Below the pieces are notes generated by a model that did not search any database, was not told the origin of the DNA, and saw nothing but the letters and a program-made list of their open reading frames with translations. From NCBI GenBank assembly GCA_018830645.1, contig JAHJSA010000071.1, positions 1 through 64,000 of the forward strand: a stretch of 64,000 bases of DNA. Reading direction: 5' to 3'. Shown here piece after piece: positions 8,105 to 16,695 of the stretch. Numbering within the stretch: position 1 is the first letter of the stretch; each line of letters begins with the position of its first letter. The DNA comes from Actinomycetota bacterium. Its GTDB lineage: Bacteria; Actinomycetota; Thermoleophilia; RBG-16-64-13. The position numbers were made by a program, and so were the translations under genes.

Positions 8105-8704
8105 GTGCGAATTGGACCCTTGGACACTCTGCCCCACAGATCGAGCCGCCGGCGCGGTGGCACGATAGCCCGGCGGCGGACGGCGTCTCGACCGGTCGGA
8201 GCGTTCTTGCTCGGCGCGCTCCTTACGATCCTCGGCCCGGCGTGCCTCGGCGTGCAATCAGACCTCGGCCCACCTCCGACCTTCCTCTACGCCGACCTCG
8301 ACGGCGACGCCACGCTCGAGGAGGTACGGGTCACACCCGGCTCGGAGGGCATCGTGATCGTGGACGGCGACACGACATACCGCTCGCGCGCCAAGTGGCT
8401 CGTAGTAGACGCCGTCATCGCCGACACCGACCGCGACGGCGCTCCCGAGGTGGTCGCGCTGCTCGACGATGAAGGGGGCCGTCACATCGGCCTCATCGCC
8501 TGGCGGACGGACCGCTATCGCGAGCGCCTGGTGACCTCGCCACTCGTGCCGGAACCGCTTGGCTTCCGGGTTCGGAGCGCCGAGAACGGGGAAGGTGATC
8601 TCATTGTGCTGACGGATACGTCGGGAGCGGAGGTCCAGTACCGCTGGAACGGCTTCGGCTTCAAGGCGATGCGGACGGACGGACGGGAGGGAGGGGGCAC
8701 ATGA
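8105..8704 (+). CDS. Exported protein with FG-GAP/VCBS-like Asp-rich motifs
   Basis: About 199 residues from a GTG start, which is uncertain because no good ribosome-binding site is visible. A basic N-terminus is followed by a hydrophobic stretch ending GPACLG, giving a signal peptide and possibly a lipid-modified Cys. Two Asp-rich segments, DLDGDATLEEV and DTDRDGAPEVV, resemble calcium-binding FG-GAP/VCBS-type blade motifs, so the mature part is probably a small extracytoplasmic beta domain. Its stop overlaps the next gene's start (ATGA at 8701), indicating coupled expression with the DUF3160 lipoprotein. Function unknown. Confidence 0.75.
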   Translation: MRIGPLDTLPHRSSRRRGGTIARRRTASRPVGAFLLGALLTILGPACLGVQSDLGPPPTFLYADLDGDATLEEVRVTPGSEGIVIVDGDTTYRSRAKWLVVDAVIADTDRDGAPEVVALLDDEGGRHIGLIAWRTDRYRERLVTSPLVPEPLGFRVRSAENGEGDLIVLTDTSGAEVQYRWNGFGFKAMRTDGREGGGT

Positions 8705-10965
8705 TGCGCAAGGGTTCGAAGGAGCGGGCGGGCGGCCTCGGACGAGAGAGGACCGGGCGGACTGAGAGAACCGAGAGGACCGGGAGGACCGAGGGGATCA
8801 GACGGGCCGGCGGCACACTCGGCACGGGGCGGATCGCCGTGGCAATAGTGGCGACGGCTTCCCTGGCGGCGATCGCGCTGTTCGGCGCGAGCTGCACGGA
8901 CGACCCTACGACCACCTCCACCACCTCCCCCACCGTCGTGACGGTCGCCCAAGATGCGAAGCCGTTCCCTGGGCCCGAGTACGTGGACCCCGCACCCGTC
9001 AACCTCGCTGAGGTGACGAACTCCGGACGCGTGGTACTCGACCCCGCCGCCCAGGCGATCCTGGAGCGCCAGGGGTTCGTCGCTACGAACTTCACCGACG
9101 GCTGGGTGCCCTGGAAGTTCTGGCAGATCTACGAGGAGGCGCGGTACGCGGGCGTCCCGGCTTTGGTCACCACCGACGCCGTGCTCAACTCCTACCACAG
9201 CGTGTTTGCCATGACGTTGCAGCGGCTCGAAGAGACCGAGTTCTTCACGCAACTCGAGGTCATGTCGGAGAAGTTGCAGGCAGCGGCGAGCGATCAGGTG
9301 AACGAGGCCACGGGCACCCCCATGGAGGAAGCGGCGCTGGCGACCGAAGCCTACTTCGCCGTGGGGAACTCCTTGCTCAAAGGGGGCATGACCGCACCCG
9401 ACCGTGTCCGTGACGAGGTGACGGCCGAAGTGGCGTTGATCGAGGCGGCCGGCGGCCAGGACACCTCCCCCGTGTTGGGCTACACCGAGGACTACAGTCA
9501 GTACCAGCCTCGCGGCCACTACACACGCAGCGAGACGCTCGAACGGTACTTCAAAGCCATGATGTGGTACGGCCACACGGCATTCTGGACCGACCCCCAC
9601 GCCCCGGACGTGGACGAGACGCTGGCCCGCCGCCTCACCCGCCAGGCCGCCTTGATCACCTTGGCGCTCACCGGAGAGACAGAGCAGGCTTGGAAGGCGA
9701 TTTACGAGCCCACCACGTTCCTCGTGGGCACGTCGGACGACCTGGGGCCCGCGGACCTACGCCCGCCGATGGGCGTGGCCTTCGGCAGCCAGACGCCGAC
9801 GGTCGCAGAACTCGCCGACGACGCGAAGATCGACGCGCTCCGCGCGGAGATCCGCAAGCTCGCTCCACCGATGATCCAGTCGCACCAGGTGTGGACCACC
9901 GACGACACGGCCAAGGATGAGATCTCGCGCAGCTTCCGTGTCATGGGCCAACGGTACGTGCCCGACTCATACGCCTTCCAGCAGCTGGTGTGGAGCTTCG
10001 TGGGCACCGCGCCAGACAAGCAGCGCATGCTTCCCATGGGACTCGATGTCATGGCCGTCCTCGGTTCGGACCAAGCCTACGAGCTGCTCACCACCACGTA
10101 TGGGCAGCAGGAGTTCGAGAACTACGAGAGCCAATTGATGAAGGTGAAGGCTCAGTTCGACACCCGTGCCGAAGCATTCTGGCCGACCACGATATACACC
10201 GGTTGGCTCGACGGGCTGCGCGAGGCGATGGCCTTCCCGGGCAATACCGCACCCCACGTCATGAGGACGAAGGCATGGGCCCGGAAGAGCCTGAACGGCG
10301 CTCTCGGCAGCTGGACCGAATTGCGCCACGACACCATCCTCTACGCCAAGCAGTCGGTGGCCTCCGAGGGCGACGGTGGCGAAGAACCCGAGGTGGCCGG
10401 CTATGTGGAGCCCTATCCCGAGTTCTACAAGCACATGGCGGCCCTGGCCGCGTCGACTCGGGACGGCCTTGCAGCCTACGACCTCCTCGACGAGAACATC
10501 AAGAACAAGCTCGACACCATGGCTCAACTCTGCACCGATCTCGAACGCATCGCCCGGAAGGAACTGGCGGGGGAGGCACTCGACGAGACAGACGCTCAGG
10601 TGATCCGCTGGTTCGGCAATACCCTGGAGACGCTCGAGCTCTTCTACGACGACGAAGGTCGCACCATTTCGCCCCCGGATGAGAAGAGCCCCGTGGTAGC
10701 CGATGTTCACTCCGACCTGAACAGCAACACCGCGCTGGAGGAGGGCACCGGATACCCGCTGGCACTGTATGTCGTGCTTGAGGTGAACGGGGAATCACGG
10801 GTGTTCCTGGGCGCATCCTACGACTACTACGAGTTCACCGTGCCGCTGGCGAACCGCATGACCGACGAGGAGTGGCAGGCCGCGCTCGACGCGGGAACCG
10901 GCCCGCCGCGCCCGGCGTGGACCGGGGAGTTCATCGTCACTCCCCCACCACTCGAAGCGGGGTGA
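8701..10965 (+). CDS. DUF3160 family lipoprotein
   Basis: Protein of 754 residues. Residues 1-40 are an unusual Arg/Thr/Glu-rich repeat. A hydrophobic helix ending LFGASC follows, which looks like a signal peptide with a lipidation Cys, and then a Thr/Ser linker. The remainder resembles the DUF3160 family, an uncharacterised secreted family, with segments such as VTTDAVLNSYH, WYGHTAFW, SPVVADVHSD and TGYPLALYVV near the C-terminus. Several His, Asp and Glu residues are conserved-looking but no catalytic role is known. It overlaps the preceding exported protein by 4 bp. The true start may lie after the Arg/Thr repeat, which is atypical for a signal sequence. Confidence 0.8.
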   Translation: MMRKGSKERAGGLGRERTGRTERTERTGRTEGIRRAGGTLGTGRIAVAIVATASLAAIALFGASCTDDPTTTSTTSPTVVTVAQDAKPFPGPEYVDPAPVNLAEVTNSGRVVLDPAAQAILERQGFVATNFTDGWVPWKFWQIYEEARYAGVPALVTTDAVLNSYHSVFAMTLQRLEETEFFTQLEVMSEKLQAAASDQVNEATGTPMEEAALATEAYFAVGNSLLKGGMTAPDRVRDEVTAEVALIEAAGGQDTSPVLGYTEDYSQYQPRGHYTRSETLERYFKAMMWYGHTAFWTDPHAPDVDETLARRLTRQAALITLALTGETEQAWKAIYEPTTFLVGTSDDLGPADLRPPMGVAFGSQTPTVAELADDAKIDALRAEIRKLAPPMIQSHQVWTTDDTAKDEISRSFRVMGQRYVPDSYAFQQLVWSFVGTAPDKQRMLPMGLDVMAVLGSDQAYELLTTTYGQQEFENYESQLMKVKAQFDTRAEAFWPTTIYTGWLDGLREAMAFPGNTAPHVMRTKAWARKSLNGALGSWTELRHDTILYAKQSVASEGDGGEEPEVAGYVEPYPEFYKHMAALAASTRDGLAAYDLLDENIKNKLDTMAQLCTDLERIARKELAGEALDETDAQVIRWFGNTLETLELFYDDEGRTISPPDEKSPVVADVHSDLNSNTALEEGTGYPLALYVVLEVNGESRVFLGASYDYYEFTVPLANRMTDEEWQAALDAGTGPPRPAWTGEFIVTPPPLEAG
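8741..8794 (+). repeat. 9-bp tandem repeat in the 5' end of the DUF3160 gene
   Basis: Six imperfect copies of a 9-base unit (typical copy GGACCGAGA) encode an Arg-Thr-Glu/Gly triplet repeat near the N-terminus. A related run (ACCGAGGGA twice) occurs just after the gene at about 10999-11016. Confidence 0.6.
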
Positions 10966-11090
10966 GAGACCCCCGACTGCCCGTAGCGCACCGTCCAAGA
11001 ACCGAGGGAACCGAGGGAGCACAGGTCGGGTCCGATAACGAGACCTCCGCCGCATGCATCCCGCGGCGGGCGGCCGAAGCGGCGGTCAGG

Positions 11091-11741
11091 TCAGAGCCAG
11101 CCCGCCTCCCGAAGCAGTCGCTTCACTTCGCTCGCATTGCTCCCGATGTTGAAACGGAACTTCCCTTGGGTGGACTTGACGGTGAGTCTGTCGTCGCTCT
11201 GGCCGTTGTCGTCGTTCCACGAGCCGGACTTCACCTTGACACCGTTCACCTGAGCCCTCTCCAGGAACCAGTTGCCGGGATTCTCCGCGAGAGTCTGATC
11301 GGTCGACATGTGGTAGTAGCGGTCCGCGATCCCGCCCACCGCACCCAGCTGCGCTCCCCATTGGCCGAAGAAGCCCTTTCCTGAGCCTTTGGCGGCGCCG
11401 CGGGCGGCCTCGACCGCCGCCATGGCCATCTCCTTCGTCACCTGAGCGAAGATCAGGCGCTCGCGGCTCACGACGATCGTGTACGACGTCCTCTTCAGTC
11501 CCATCAACCCCTCGGCGTGCGAGGCATTGCCGATGACGCCCACCACCGGATGGTTGTCGACTCGGGTGAGTGGTTGCTCGCCGTATTGCGACGTATCCGA
11601 AGCCCACACCGACTGCTGTGGCGGGGCCGCGCTCGGCGCATTCGCCACTTGGGCCCCGCATGCCATGCAGAAGGCCCCCGCCCCACCCAGCTCCGTGCCG
11701 CACGACATGCAGAAACGCACCCCGTTCTCACCGCTACCCAC
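11091..11741 (-). CDS. Zinc-ribbon protein of unknown function
   Basis: About 216 residues. The N-terminus has a CMSCG...CMACG zinc ribbon and is followed by a Pro/Ala/Gln linker. A globular domain then contains VSRERLIFAQVT and a C-terminal segment GKFRFNIGSNASEVKRLLREAG. The second part resembles PH-like or 'short-chain tail' domains that often follow zinc ribbons in Actinomycetota, but I cannot name the family. GTG at 11741 is preferred because GGAGG stands at proper spacing; an upstream GTG lies on top of that site. The gene follows the membrane protein gene by 12 bases, so the two are probably expressed together. Confidence 0.7.
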   Translation of the reverse strand: MGSGENGVRFCMSCGTELGGAGAFCMACGAQVANAPSAAPPQQSVWASDTSQYGEQPLTRVDNHPVVGVIGNASHAEGLMGLKRTSYTIVVSRERLIFAQVTKEMAMAAVEAARGAAKGSGKGFFGQWGAQLGAVGGIADRYYHMSTDQTLAENPGNWFLERAQVNGVKVKSGSWNDDNGQSDDRLTVKSTQGKFRFNIGSNASEVKRLLREAGWL

Positions 11742-11753
11742 GTCCACCTCCCA

Positions 11754-12938
11754 TCATCGCTTCCATATCCAGGGGAACAAGGCCAGACCGAGCAGCGCCA
11801 GCGTGCTGATCGCCGCTACGACTAACCACTCCGTGTCCAACACGGCGGACACGGTCGTCTCGTAGATCCCCTGGATGGGTTCGACCGCAGAGATGCCCAG
11901 CATCGCGGCATGCCATACCACACCGATGGCGCCCACGAAGCCGAACAACTGCCTCGCGGCGACCTCGCGGAACAGCTGAGAGAGCGCGATCACCACCCCA
12001 CCCACGATGCCGGCTCGTGCGGCCAGTTCACCGTCGTTGAAATACCACGCCTGGGCGCTCACCGTGAGTATCAGGCCCCCCGCAGTCAACAGAAGACGGT
12101 GCGCAAGCGATCCCCCCACCGGCCGCGCAGCAGACGAAGCAGCGCGCGAAGCTGTGAGGGGATCCGACCGCTTGGCCGCCTCTGCCGCCTCCCGCTTCGC
12201 CAGCGCCAGCTCCTCCGCCAGGCGCGCATCGGCAGCCGCTCGATGATGGACTTCGACCAACCGAGTTGCCTGCTCGAACAGTGCCGGCGGGCAATAGAGT
12301 CTCTGCACGACGTGCCACGAGTCCTTGAGCACGATCACCCGGGGGCCGCGGTACACCTTGACCCGCTGCACGTCTTCCCAGGGGATGAACATCGTCTCCC
12401 GAGAGGCCGCCAAGAGCCCCGCGCCGGTGGCGGTGGGGCTCCCCCCGAGGACCCCGACGATGATGGCGAGCCGGTTCAGGCGGCGCTCGCGTTTGCGCGC
12501 CGCGTACCCCACTCCGTCGGCGTTGATGTGGAACGTCGCGCCGTGTCTGTTTCCGAGCAGAAGCGATGCCAGGAGGAAGAGCACGAACATGGCTGCGAAC
12601 GCGAAGACCGGCACCTGCCAGGGCAGCAGGACGAGTTCGCCTTCGACGAAGAAGCCCATGAGGCCAACCAGGATCGGGACCAAGAGGGCGGAGATCCCGG
12701 AGACCTTGAAGAACTCCCACAACATGAAACGGTCGGTGATGAGGGGGATATCGAAATCCCACGTGAGCTCGTCGCCTCCACCGCCGGCCGGCGCCGCGTC
12801 CGTCACGGGCGCCGCATCGACCGCGGGCGCCGCCACGGCGTCCTGAGCGGCGCCGGCCTCATGAGTCAAGTGGGGTGCAGGCGCCGCGTCCGGATCCCCT
12901 TGTGCAATCACCGACTCATCCAATGAAGTCACACCCAC
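11754..12938 (-). CDS. Predicted multi-pass membrane protein of unknown function
   Basis: About 394 residues from a GTG start. An acidic Ala/Pro-rich N-terminus of 60 residues is cytosolic-looking. Two membrane helices follow (ISALLVPILVGLMGFF and VFAFAAMFVLFLLASLL), then a soluble region with FIPWEDVQRVKVY like a PH/YcxB-type fold, a charged helix, and three or four C-terminal membrane helices ending LFPWIWKR. The soluble segment between helices resembles YcxB-like or bacterial PH domains, but that is only a resemblance. It pairs with the downstream zinc-ribbon gene. Confidence 0.7.
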   Translation of the reverse strand: MGVTSLDESVIAQGDPDAAPAPHLTHEAGAAQDAVAAPAVDAAPVTDAAPAGGGGDELTWDFDIPLITDRFMLWEFFKVSGISALLVPILVGLMGFFVEGELVLLPWQVPVFAFAAMFVLFLLASLLLGNRHGATFHINADGVGYAARKRERRLNRLAIIVGVLGGSPTATGAGLLAASRETMFIPWEDVQRVKVYRGPRVIVLKDSWHVVQRLYCPPALFEQATRLVEVHHRAAADARLAEELALAKREAAEAAKRSDPLTASRAASSAARPVGGSLAHRLLLTAGGLILTVSAQAWYFNDGELAARAGIVGGVVIALSQLFREVAARQLFGFVGAIGVVWHAAMLGISAVEPIQGIYETTVSAVLDTEWLVVAAISTLALLGLALFPWIWKR

Positions 12939-12950
12939 TCATTCCGGTAG

Positions 12951-13232
12951 CTACCCGCCGGGCGCCGCCACGGCCTGCACCTCGACCCCGCCCGAGCCGA
13001 GTCTGAGTCTCACCGCGACCGGCCTTCCCTCACGTTCTATCACGCGCACGACTTCATCGCGGGCCGTCGAGACCAATTCGTACTCCGAGCGATACGAGAA
13101 GTCTCGGCCCACCAGTACCACAGAGCGGCACCAGGTCTCACCGGGGAAGATCACGTCGAACGCGATCTCGAGGGCGTCGGGAGGCTCCGCCTCGAGCACT
13201 CCCAAAGGCTCGATGTCGACGATCCAGGTCAC
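12951..13232 (-). CDS. Small protein of unknown function downstream of nrdJ
   Basis: About 93 residues if read from the GTG at 13232 (VTWIVDIEPLGV). The sequence is acidic, beta-rich-looking and ends in a Gly/Ala tail. The frame is open further upstream towards nrdJ, but that upstream part is Arg/Gly/Pro-rich and unlikely to be protein. It lies 55 bases beyond the nrdJ stop on the same strand and may be the last gene of that operon. No family recognised. Confidence 0.45.
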   Translation of the reverse strand: MTWIVDIEPLGVLEAEPPDALEIAFDVIFPGETWCRSVVLVGRDFSYRSEYELVSTARDEVVRVIEREGRPVAVRLRLGSGGVEVQAVAAPGG

Positions 13233-13287
13233 CGAAGACCCCGGGAGTCCACGGCGCCCCGGGCTCCCCGGGCGTCGCCCTCCACAC

Positions 13288-15609
13288 CTACGAGCAACGC
13301 GAGAAGCCGCAGGCTCGGCATACCATGCACCCACCCTCGTGCTCGATGGCACCGCCGCAGTCCGGGCAGGCGCCCTGCGCGTAGGCGATAGGCATCTCGA
13401 GCTGCTGCTGCTCGGGTTCGTAGTACAAGGTCGTCATGCCCTCGCAGTACTTGTCGGAGAGAGCTTTGCCGATAGCATCGGGGCACGAGAGCACTTGGTT
13501 GGGCCCGAGACCCAGCGGCACGTGGCAACGGATGCCCTTCAGCTGCTTGGCGATCTTCTCGGGGGGAGCTCCGTACCTGAAGGCCAGGCTGATGAGGCGG
13601 CCCAGGGCCTCCGTCGACGCAGCCGCGCATCCCCCGGCTTTGCCCATGTTGGCGAACAGCTCGCGAGGACCGAACTCGTCCTGGTTGACGGTGACGTAGA
13701 GACTGCCGCAGCCTGTGACCTTCTCGCGCGTCTCGCCGTTCAAGACCGAACCTCGGTTGCGACGGATCTGCGCGGCCGTCAAGCCACCCTCCGGCCTAGT
13801 CGCCGTAGCGCCGTTCGTTCCGTTCGCTCCGTTGACGGCGGGCGCGGGCTCCCCAGTGATCTTGCGCTTCACCTCGCCGATATTGAGCACCTGCTCGCTG
13901 CGAGAGCCATCGCGATAGATGGTGACCCCCTTGGTGCCGAGTTCGTAGGCAAGGCGGTAGACCTCTTCCACGTCTTCCGGGCGGGCGCTGTTCGGGAAGT
14001 TCACTGTCTTCGAGACGGCGTTGTCGGTGTGGGCTTGGAAAGCCGCCTGCATGCGCACGTGCCACTCGGGCGTCACGTCATGGGCTGTGGCGAACACCCG
14101 CTTGATGTCGTCGGGCAGTGACTCGATCTCGTGCAGCGTTCCCGCCGCGGCCACTTCCTTCATCAACTCGTCGGAGTAGATGCCGCGCTCCCGCACCACC
14201 TGCTCGAAGTAGGGATGGGCTTCGGGCAACTCGGTGTTGTCCATCACGTTGCGTATCATCGCCAAGGCGAAGAGGGGTTCGACGCCGCTCGAGCAGCCGG
14301 CGATGATGCTGATGGTGCCGGTGGGGGCGATGGTGGTGACCGTGGCGTTCCGCAGGCTGCGGCCTCTCTCCTCCCAACGGCTGCCCTCGTAGTTGGGGAA
14401 TGCTCCACGGACGCGGGCCAGTGCTTCGGACGCCCGCTTGCCCTCTTCGTCGATGAAGCCCATCACCTCGTACGCAAGGTCGATGGCGGCCTGAGAGTCG
14501 TAGGGGATACCCATCTCCACGAGCATGTCTGCCCACCCCATGACGCCGAGCCCGATCTTCCGGTTGCCCTTCGTCATCTGCTCGATCTCGGGCAGGGGAT
14601 ACCGGTTCATGTCGATGACGTTGTCAAGGAAGCGCACCGCGAGATGCACGACCCGCTTCAGTTCATCCCAATCGATGACACTGTCGTTCACCATGAGCTT
14701 GAGATTGATCGAACCCAAGTTGCAACTCTCGTACGGCAGGAGCGGCTGCTCGCCGCACGGGTTGGTCGACTCGATCGTGCCGATATGCGGGGTGGGGTTA
14801 TCGCGGTTCAAGCGATCGAGGAAGATGATGCCCGGCTCGCCGTTCTTCCAGGCGAGCTTGACGATCAGATCGAACACCTCGAGGGCATCGTAACGGCCCA
14901 CCTCCACCCCGTCGCGAGGGTTGCGCACCGCGTAGTCGCTGCCGTTCGCCACCGCCGCCATGAACTCCTCGGTCACCCCCACCGAGATGTTGAAGTTGTT
15001 GAGCACATCCTCGTCTTCCTTGGAGGTGATGAAGTCGAGGATGTCGGGGTGGTCGACCCGCAGGATGCCCATGTTGGCGCCGCGCCGGGCGCCGCCCTGC
15101 TTGATGGTCTCCGTGGCTGTGTCGAACACCTTCATAAACGACACGGGGCCGCTGGCGATGCCGTTGGTGGAGCGCACGATGTCGTTCCTGGGCCGCAACC
15201 GAGTGAAGCTGAAGCCCGTGCCGCCACCCGACTGGTGTACGAGAGCCGAGTTCTTGATAGCGGTGAAGATCGACTCCATGCTGTCTTCCACGGGCAGCAC
15301 GAAACACGCTGAGAGCTGCTGCAGCTCGCGGCCGGCGTTCATCAAGGTGGGCGAGTTGGGCAAGAACGCCAGCCCGACCATGGCGCTGAAGAACTCCGCC
15401 GCGACCGCCTCCACGTCGGCATCGGGGTCGTAGTTGAGCTCGGCCTTCGCGATGTTCTCCGCGACCCGGGCGAACATCTCGGCAGGGGTCTCGATCGCCT
15501 CGCCACGCTCGTCGCGACGCAGGTATCGCTTCTCGAGCACCTTCTGCGCGCTGGGCGACAACCTCGAACCCAACTCGGCGGAGAGCTCTTGCATCTCCTT
15601 GACGGTCAT
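13288..15609 (-). CDS. nrdJ: Adenosylcobalamin-dependent (class II) ribonucleoside-diphosphate reductase
   Basis: Protein of 773 residues that makes deoxyribonucleotides using a radical generated from adenosylcobalamin. The active-site loop NPCGEQ is at about 283-288, with the radical Cys at 285 and the partner Cys at about 296 (SCNLGS). A third redox Cys is near 102 (SACFVLP). The phosphate loop PTGTISIIAGCSSG is intact. After an Asn-Gly-Thr/Ala linker comes a C-terminal TSCPD domain (VTGCGSLYVTVN, GGCAAAS) and a final zinc-ribbon-like tail with CPDCGG and CMVCRACG. The start codon overlaps the nrdR stop as ATGA, so the two are coupled. The enzyme depends on B12, whose synthesis genes occupy 47-64 kb. 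Confidence 0.97.
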   Translation of the reverse strand: MTVKEMQELSAELGSRLSPSAQKVLEKRYLRRDERGEAIETPAEMFARVAENIAKAELNYDPDADVEAVAAEFFSAMVGLAFLPNSPTLMNAGRELQQLSACFVLPVEDSMESIFTAIKNSALVHQSGGGTGFSFTRLRPRNDIVRSTNGIASGPVSFMKVFDTATETIKQGGARRGANMGILRVDHPDILDFITSKEDEDVLNNFNISVGVTEEFMAAVANGSDYAVRNPRDGVEVGRYDALEVFDLIVKLAWKNGEPGIIFLDRLNRDNPTPHIGTIESTNPCGEQPLLPYESCNLGSINLKLMVNDSVIDWDELKRVVHLAVRFLDNVIDMNRYPLPEIEQMTKGNRKIGLGVMGWADMLVEMGIPYDSQAAIDLAYEVMGFIDEEGKRASEALARVRGAFPNYEGSRWEERGRSLRNATVTTIAPTGTISIIAGCSSGVEPLFALAMIRNVMDNTELPEAHPYFEQVVRERGIYSDELMKEVAAAGTLHEIESLPDDIKRVFATAHDVTPEWHVRMQAAFQAHTDNAVSKTVNFPNSARPEDVEEVYRLAYELGTKGVTIYRDGSRSEQVLNIGEVKRKITGEPAPAVNGANGTNGATATRPEGGLTAAQIRRNRGSVLNGETREKVTGCGSLYVTVNQDEFGPRELFANMGKAGGCAAASTEALGRLISLAFRYGAPPEKIAKQLKGIRCHVPLGLGPNQVLSCPDAIGKALSDKYCEGMTTLYYEPEQQQLEMPIAYAQGACPDCGGAIEHEGGCMVCRACGFSRCS

Positions 15610-16067
15610 CGGACCCCCACTTTCGTAAGCTGTTCCAGTTCTTCCTTGAACTCTTCGATGCTCTCGAACTGACGATAGACCGAGGCGAAACGGACGTAGG
15701 CCACAAGATCCACGTCTTGAAGAAGCTCGAGCACGAGCTCCCCGATGTGCCCTGAGGTGACTTCGTAGACCATCTCCCTACGAAGGCGGGATTCGATCTC
15801 GCCCACCAACTCCTCGAGCGTGCCGAGGGCGATAGCGCGTTTGGTGCAGGCCCTGGTCAGGCCGAGGAGGAGCTTCTCCGGGCGGAAGGGCTCGGAGCCG
15901 CCATCCCGCTTGAGCACGGTGATGGGCACCTCTTCGAGTTTCTCGTAGGTGGTGTAGCGACGGCCGCACTCGGTGCACTCACGGCGGCGGCGGATGGCTT
16001 CCAGACCCTCCACATCGCGCGAATCGACCACCCGGCTCTCGGGGTGCGTACAGTATGGGCAGTGCAT
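15606..16067 (-). CDS. nrdR: Transcriptional repressor NrdR
   Basis: Protein of 153 residues that represses ribonucleotide reductase genes according to (d)ATP level. The N-terminal zinc ribbon shows HCPYCTHPESRVVDSR and CTECGRRYTTYE. The ATP-cone domain starts at PITVLKRDGGSEPF and ends with VAYVRFASVYRQF. I chose ATG at 16067 (MHCPYC), the family's normal start, which follows GGGAGAG; the frame is open upstream but not conserved-looking. It overlaps nrdJ by 4 bp and two matches to its own binding site lie 150-200 bases upstream, so the operon is probably autoregulated. Confidence 0.97.
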   Translation of the reverse strand: MHCPYCTHPESRVVDSRDVEGLEAIRRRRECTECGRRYTTYEKLEEVPITVLKRDGGSEPFRPEKLLLGLTRACTKRAIALGTLEELVGEIESRLRREMVYEVTSGHIGELVLELLQDVDLVAYVRFASVYRQFESIEEFKEELEQLTKVGVR

Positions 16068-16178
16068 CTCTCTCCCTTGTGCTTTGCGGATCGCCGCCCT
16101 GTTGGGACCACACGCCACGATGGCGCACGGCCGATCCCGGCCCCCCGCCGGAACAAGATATCCCCAGGAGCGTACAAC

Positions 16179-16221
16179 TTCTCCACAGGATACTCGCGGT
16201 CAATCCCCAGCCTTATCCACA
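16179..16221. promoter_or_regulatory. Two DnaA boxes upstream of nrdR
   Basis: TTATCCACA at 16213-16221 is a perfect match to the classic DnaA box, and TTCTCCACA at 16179-16187 is a one-base variant in the same orientation. The perfect box overlaps NrdR box 1 by five bases. DnaA control of ribonucleotide reductase genes is established in E. coli (nrdAB); here it is inferred from sites alone. The remaining non-coding DNA from about 16280 to 16500 shows nothing I can identify. Confidence 0.6.
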
Positions 16222-16232
16222 ACATGTAGTGG
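16217..16232 (-). promoter_or_regulatory. NrdR box 1
   Basis: CCACAACATGTAGTGG is a near-perfect palindrome fitting the known NrdR box pattern (ACAC-W-A-T-A-T-A-T-W-GTGT). A second box lies exactly 32 bp away, the spacing of about three helical turns that NrdR pairs use. Its left half overlaps a DnaA box. Confidence 0.75.
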
Positions 16233-16248
16233 ACCGCTTGAGCATAGC

Positions 16249-16264
16249 ACACAACATCTTGCGA
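16249..16264 (-). promoter_or_regulatory. NrdR box 2
   Basis: ACACAACATCTTGCGA is the more degenerate partner; the block ACAACAT repeats at a 32-bp offset from box 1. A possible -10 element (TATGCT on the minus strand) lies between the two boxes, where bound NrdR would block RNA polymerase. Confidence 0.65.
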
Positions 16265-16517
16265 TTGGTAGGTCGATCTCTCCGAAAACGATGGCCCCCG
16301 ATTCCACAGTGTGCTCCTCCGATAGTAACGCTGGGGGCGGACAGAAAGATGCGCGCGACGGGCTGCGGACTCGCCGCTCATCCCGTCGTGGGTCGACGGT
16401 TCGGGCGGGCACGGGTTCGCCGCTCGTCGCGCAGCCGGCCTCGGCTCCGTTTCGTACCTGTCCGTAGGGGAATCTAATGAGAACGGACCACGGGGGGAAT
16501 CCAGGAGGTCGATCATC

Positions 16518-16631
16518 ATGAAGAAGCAGCTGGAATCACGGGCGTTCACCGCGGTGATCACCGTCGCTCTCACCGTGTTCATATTCGTCATCGTCTGGCT
16601 CGTGGTCAGCGGCATCTTCGCACTGCGCTGA
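16518..16631 (+). CDS. 37-residue single-span membrane protein
   Basis: A short reading frame with a strong AGGAGG 9 bases before its ATG. The peptide starts MKKQLESRAF, has one hydrophobic helix of about 24 residues (VITVALTVFIFVIVWLVVSG) and ends IFALR. The charged N-terminus suggests an N-in orientation. It lies 65 bases before the response regulator gene in the same direction and may be the first gene of that operon. Small membrane peptides next to two-component genes sometimes modulate the sensor kinase; that is only a possibility here. No known family recognised. Confidence 0.65.
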   Translation: MKKQLESRAFTAVITVALTVFIFVIVWLVVSGIFALR

Positions 16632-16695
16632 GAACTCGACCGTCCTCCGCACCGGACGCTTTGCCACCCGACTCGCCACCAGCCATAATCGGAAC

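Noticed and set aside
16337-16500. A search for a promoter of the response regulator operon
   Set aside because: Only weak -10-like TAATGA near 16476 with no matching -35; not strong enough to list.
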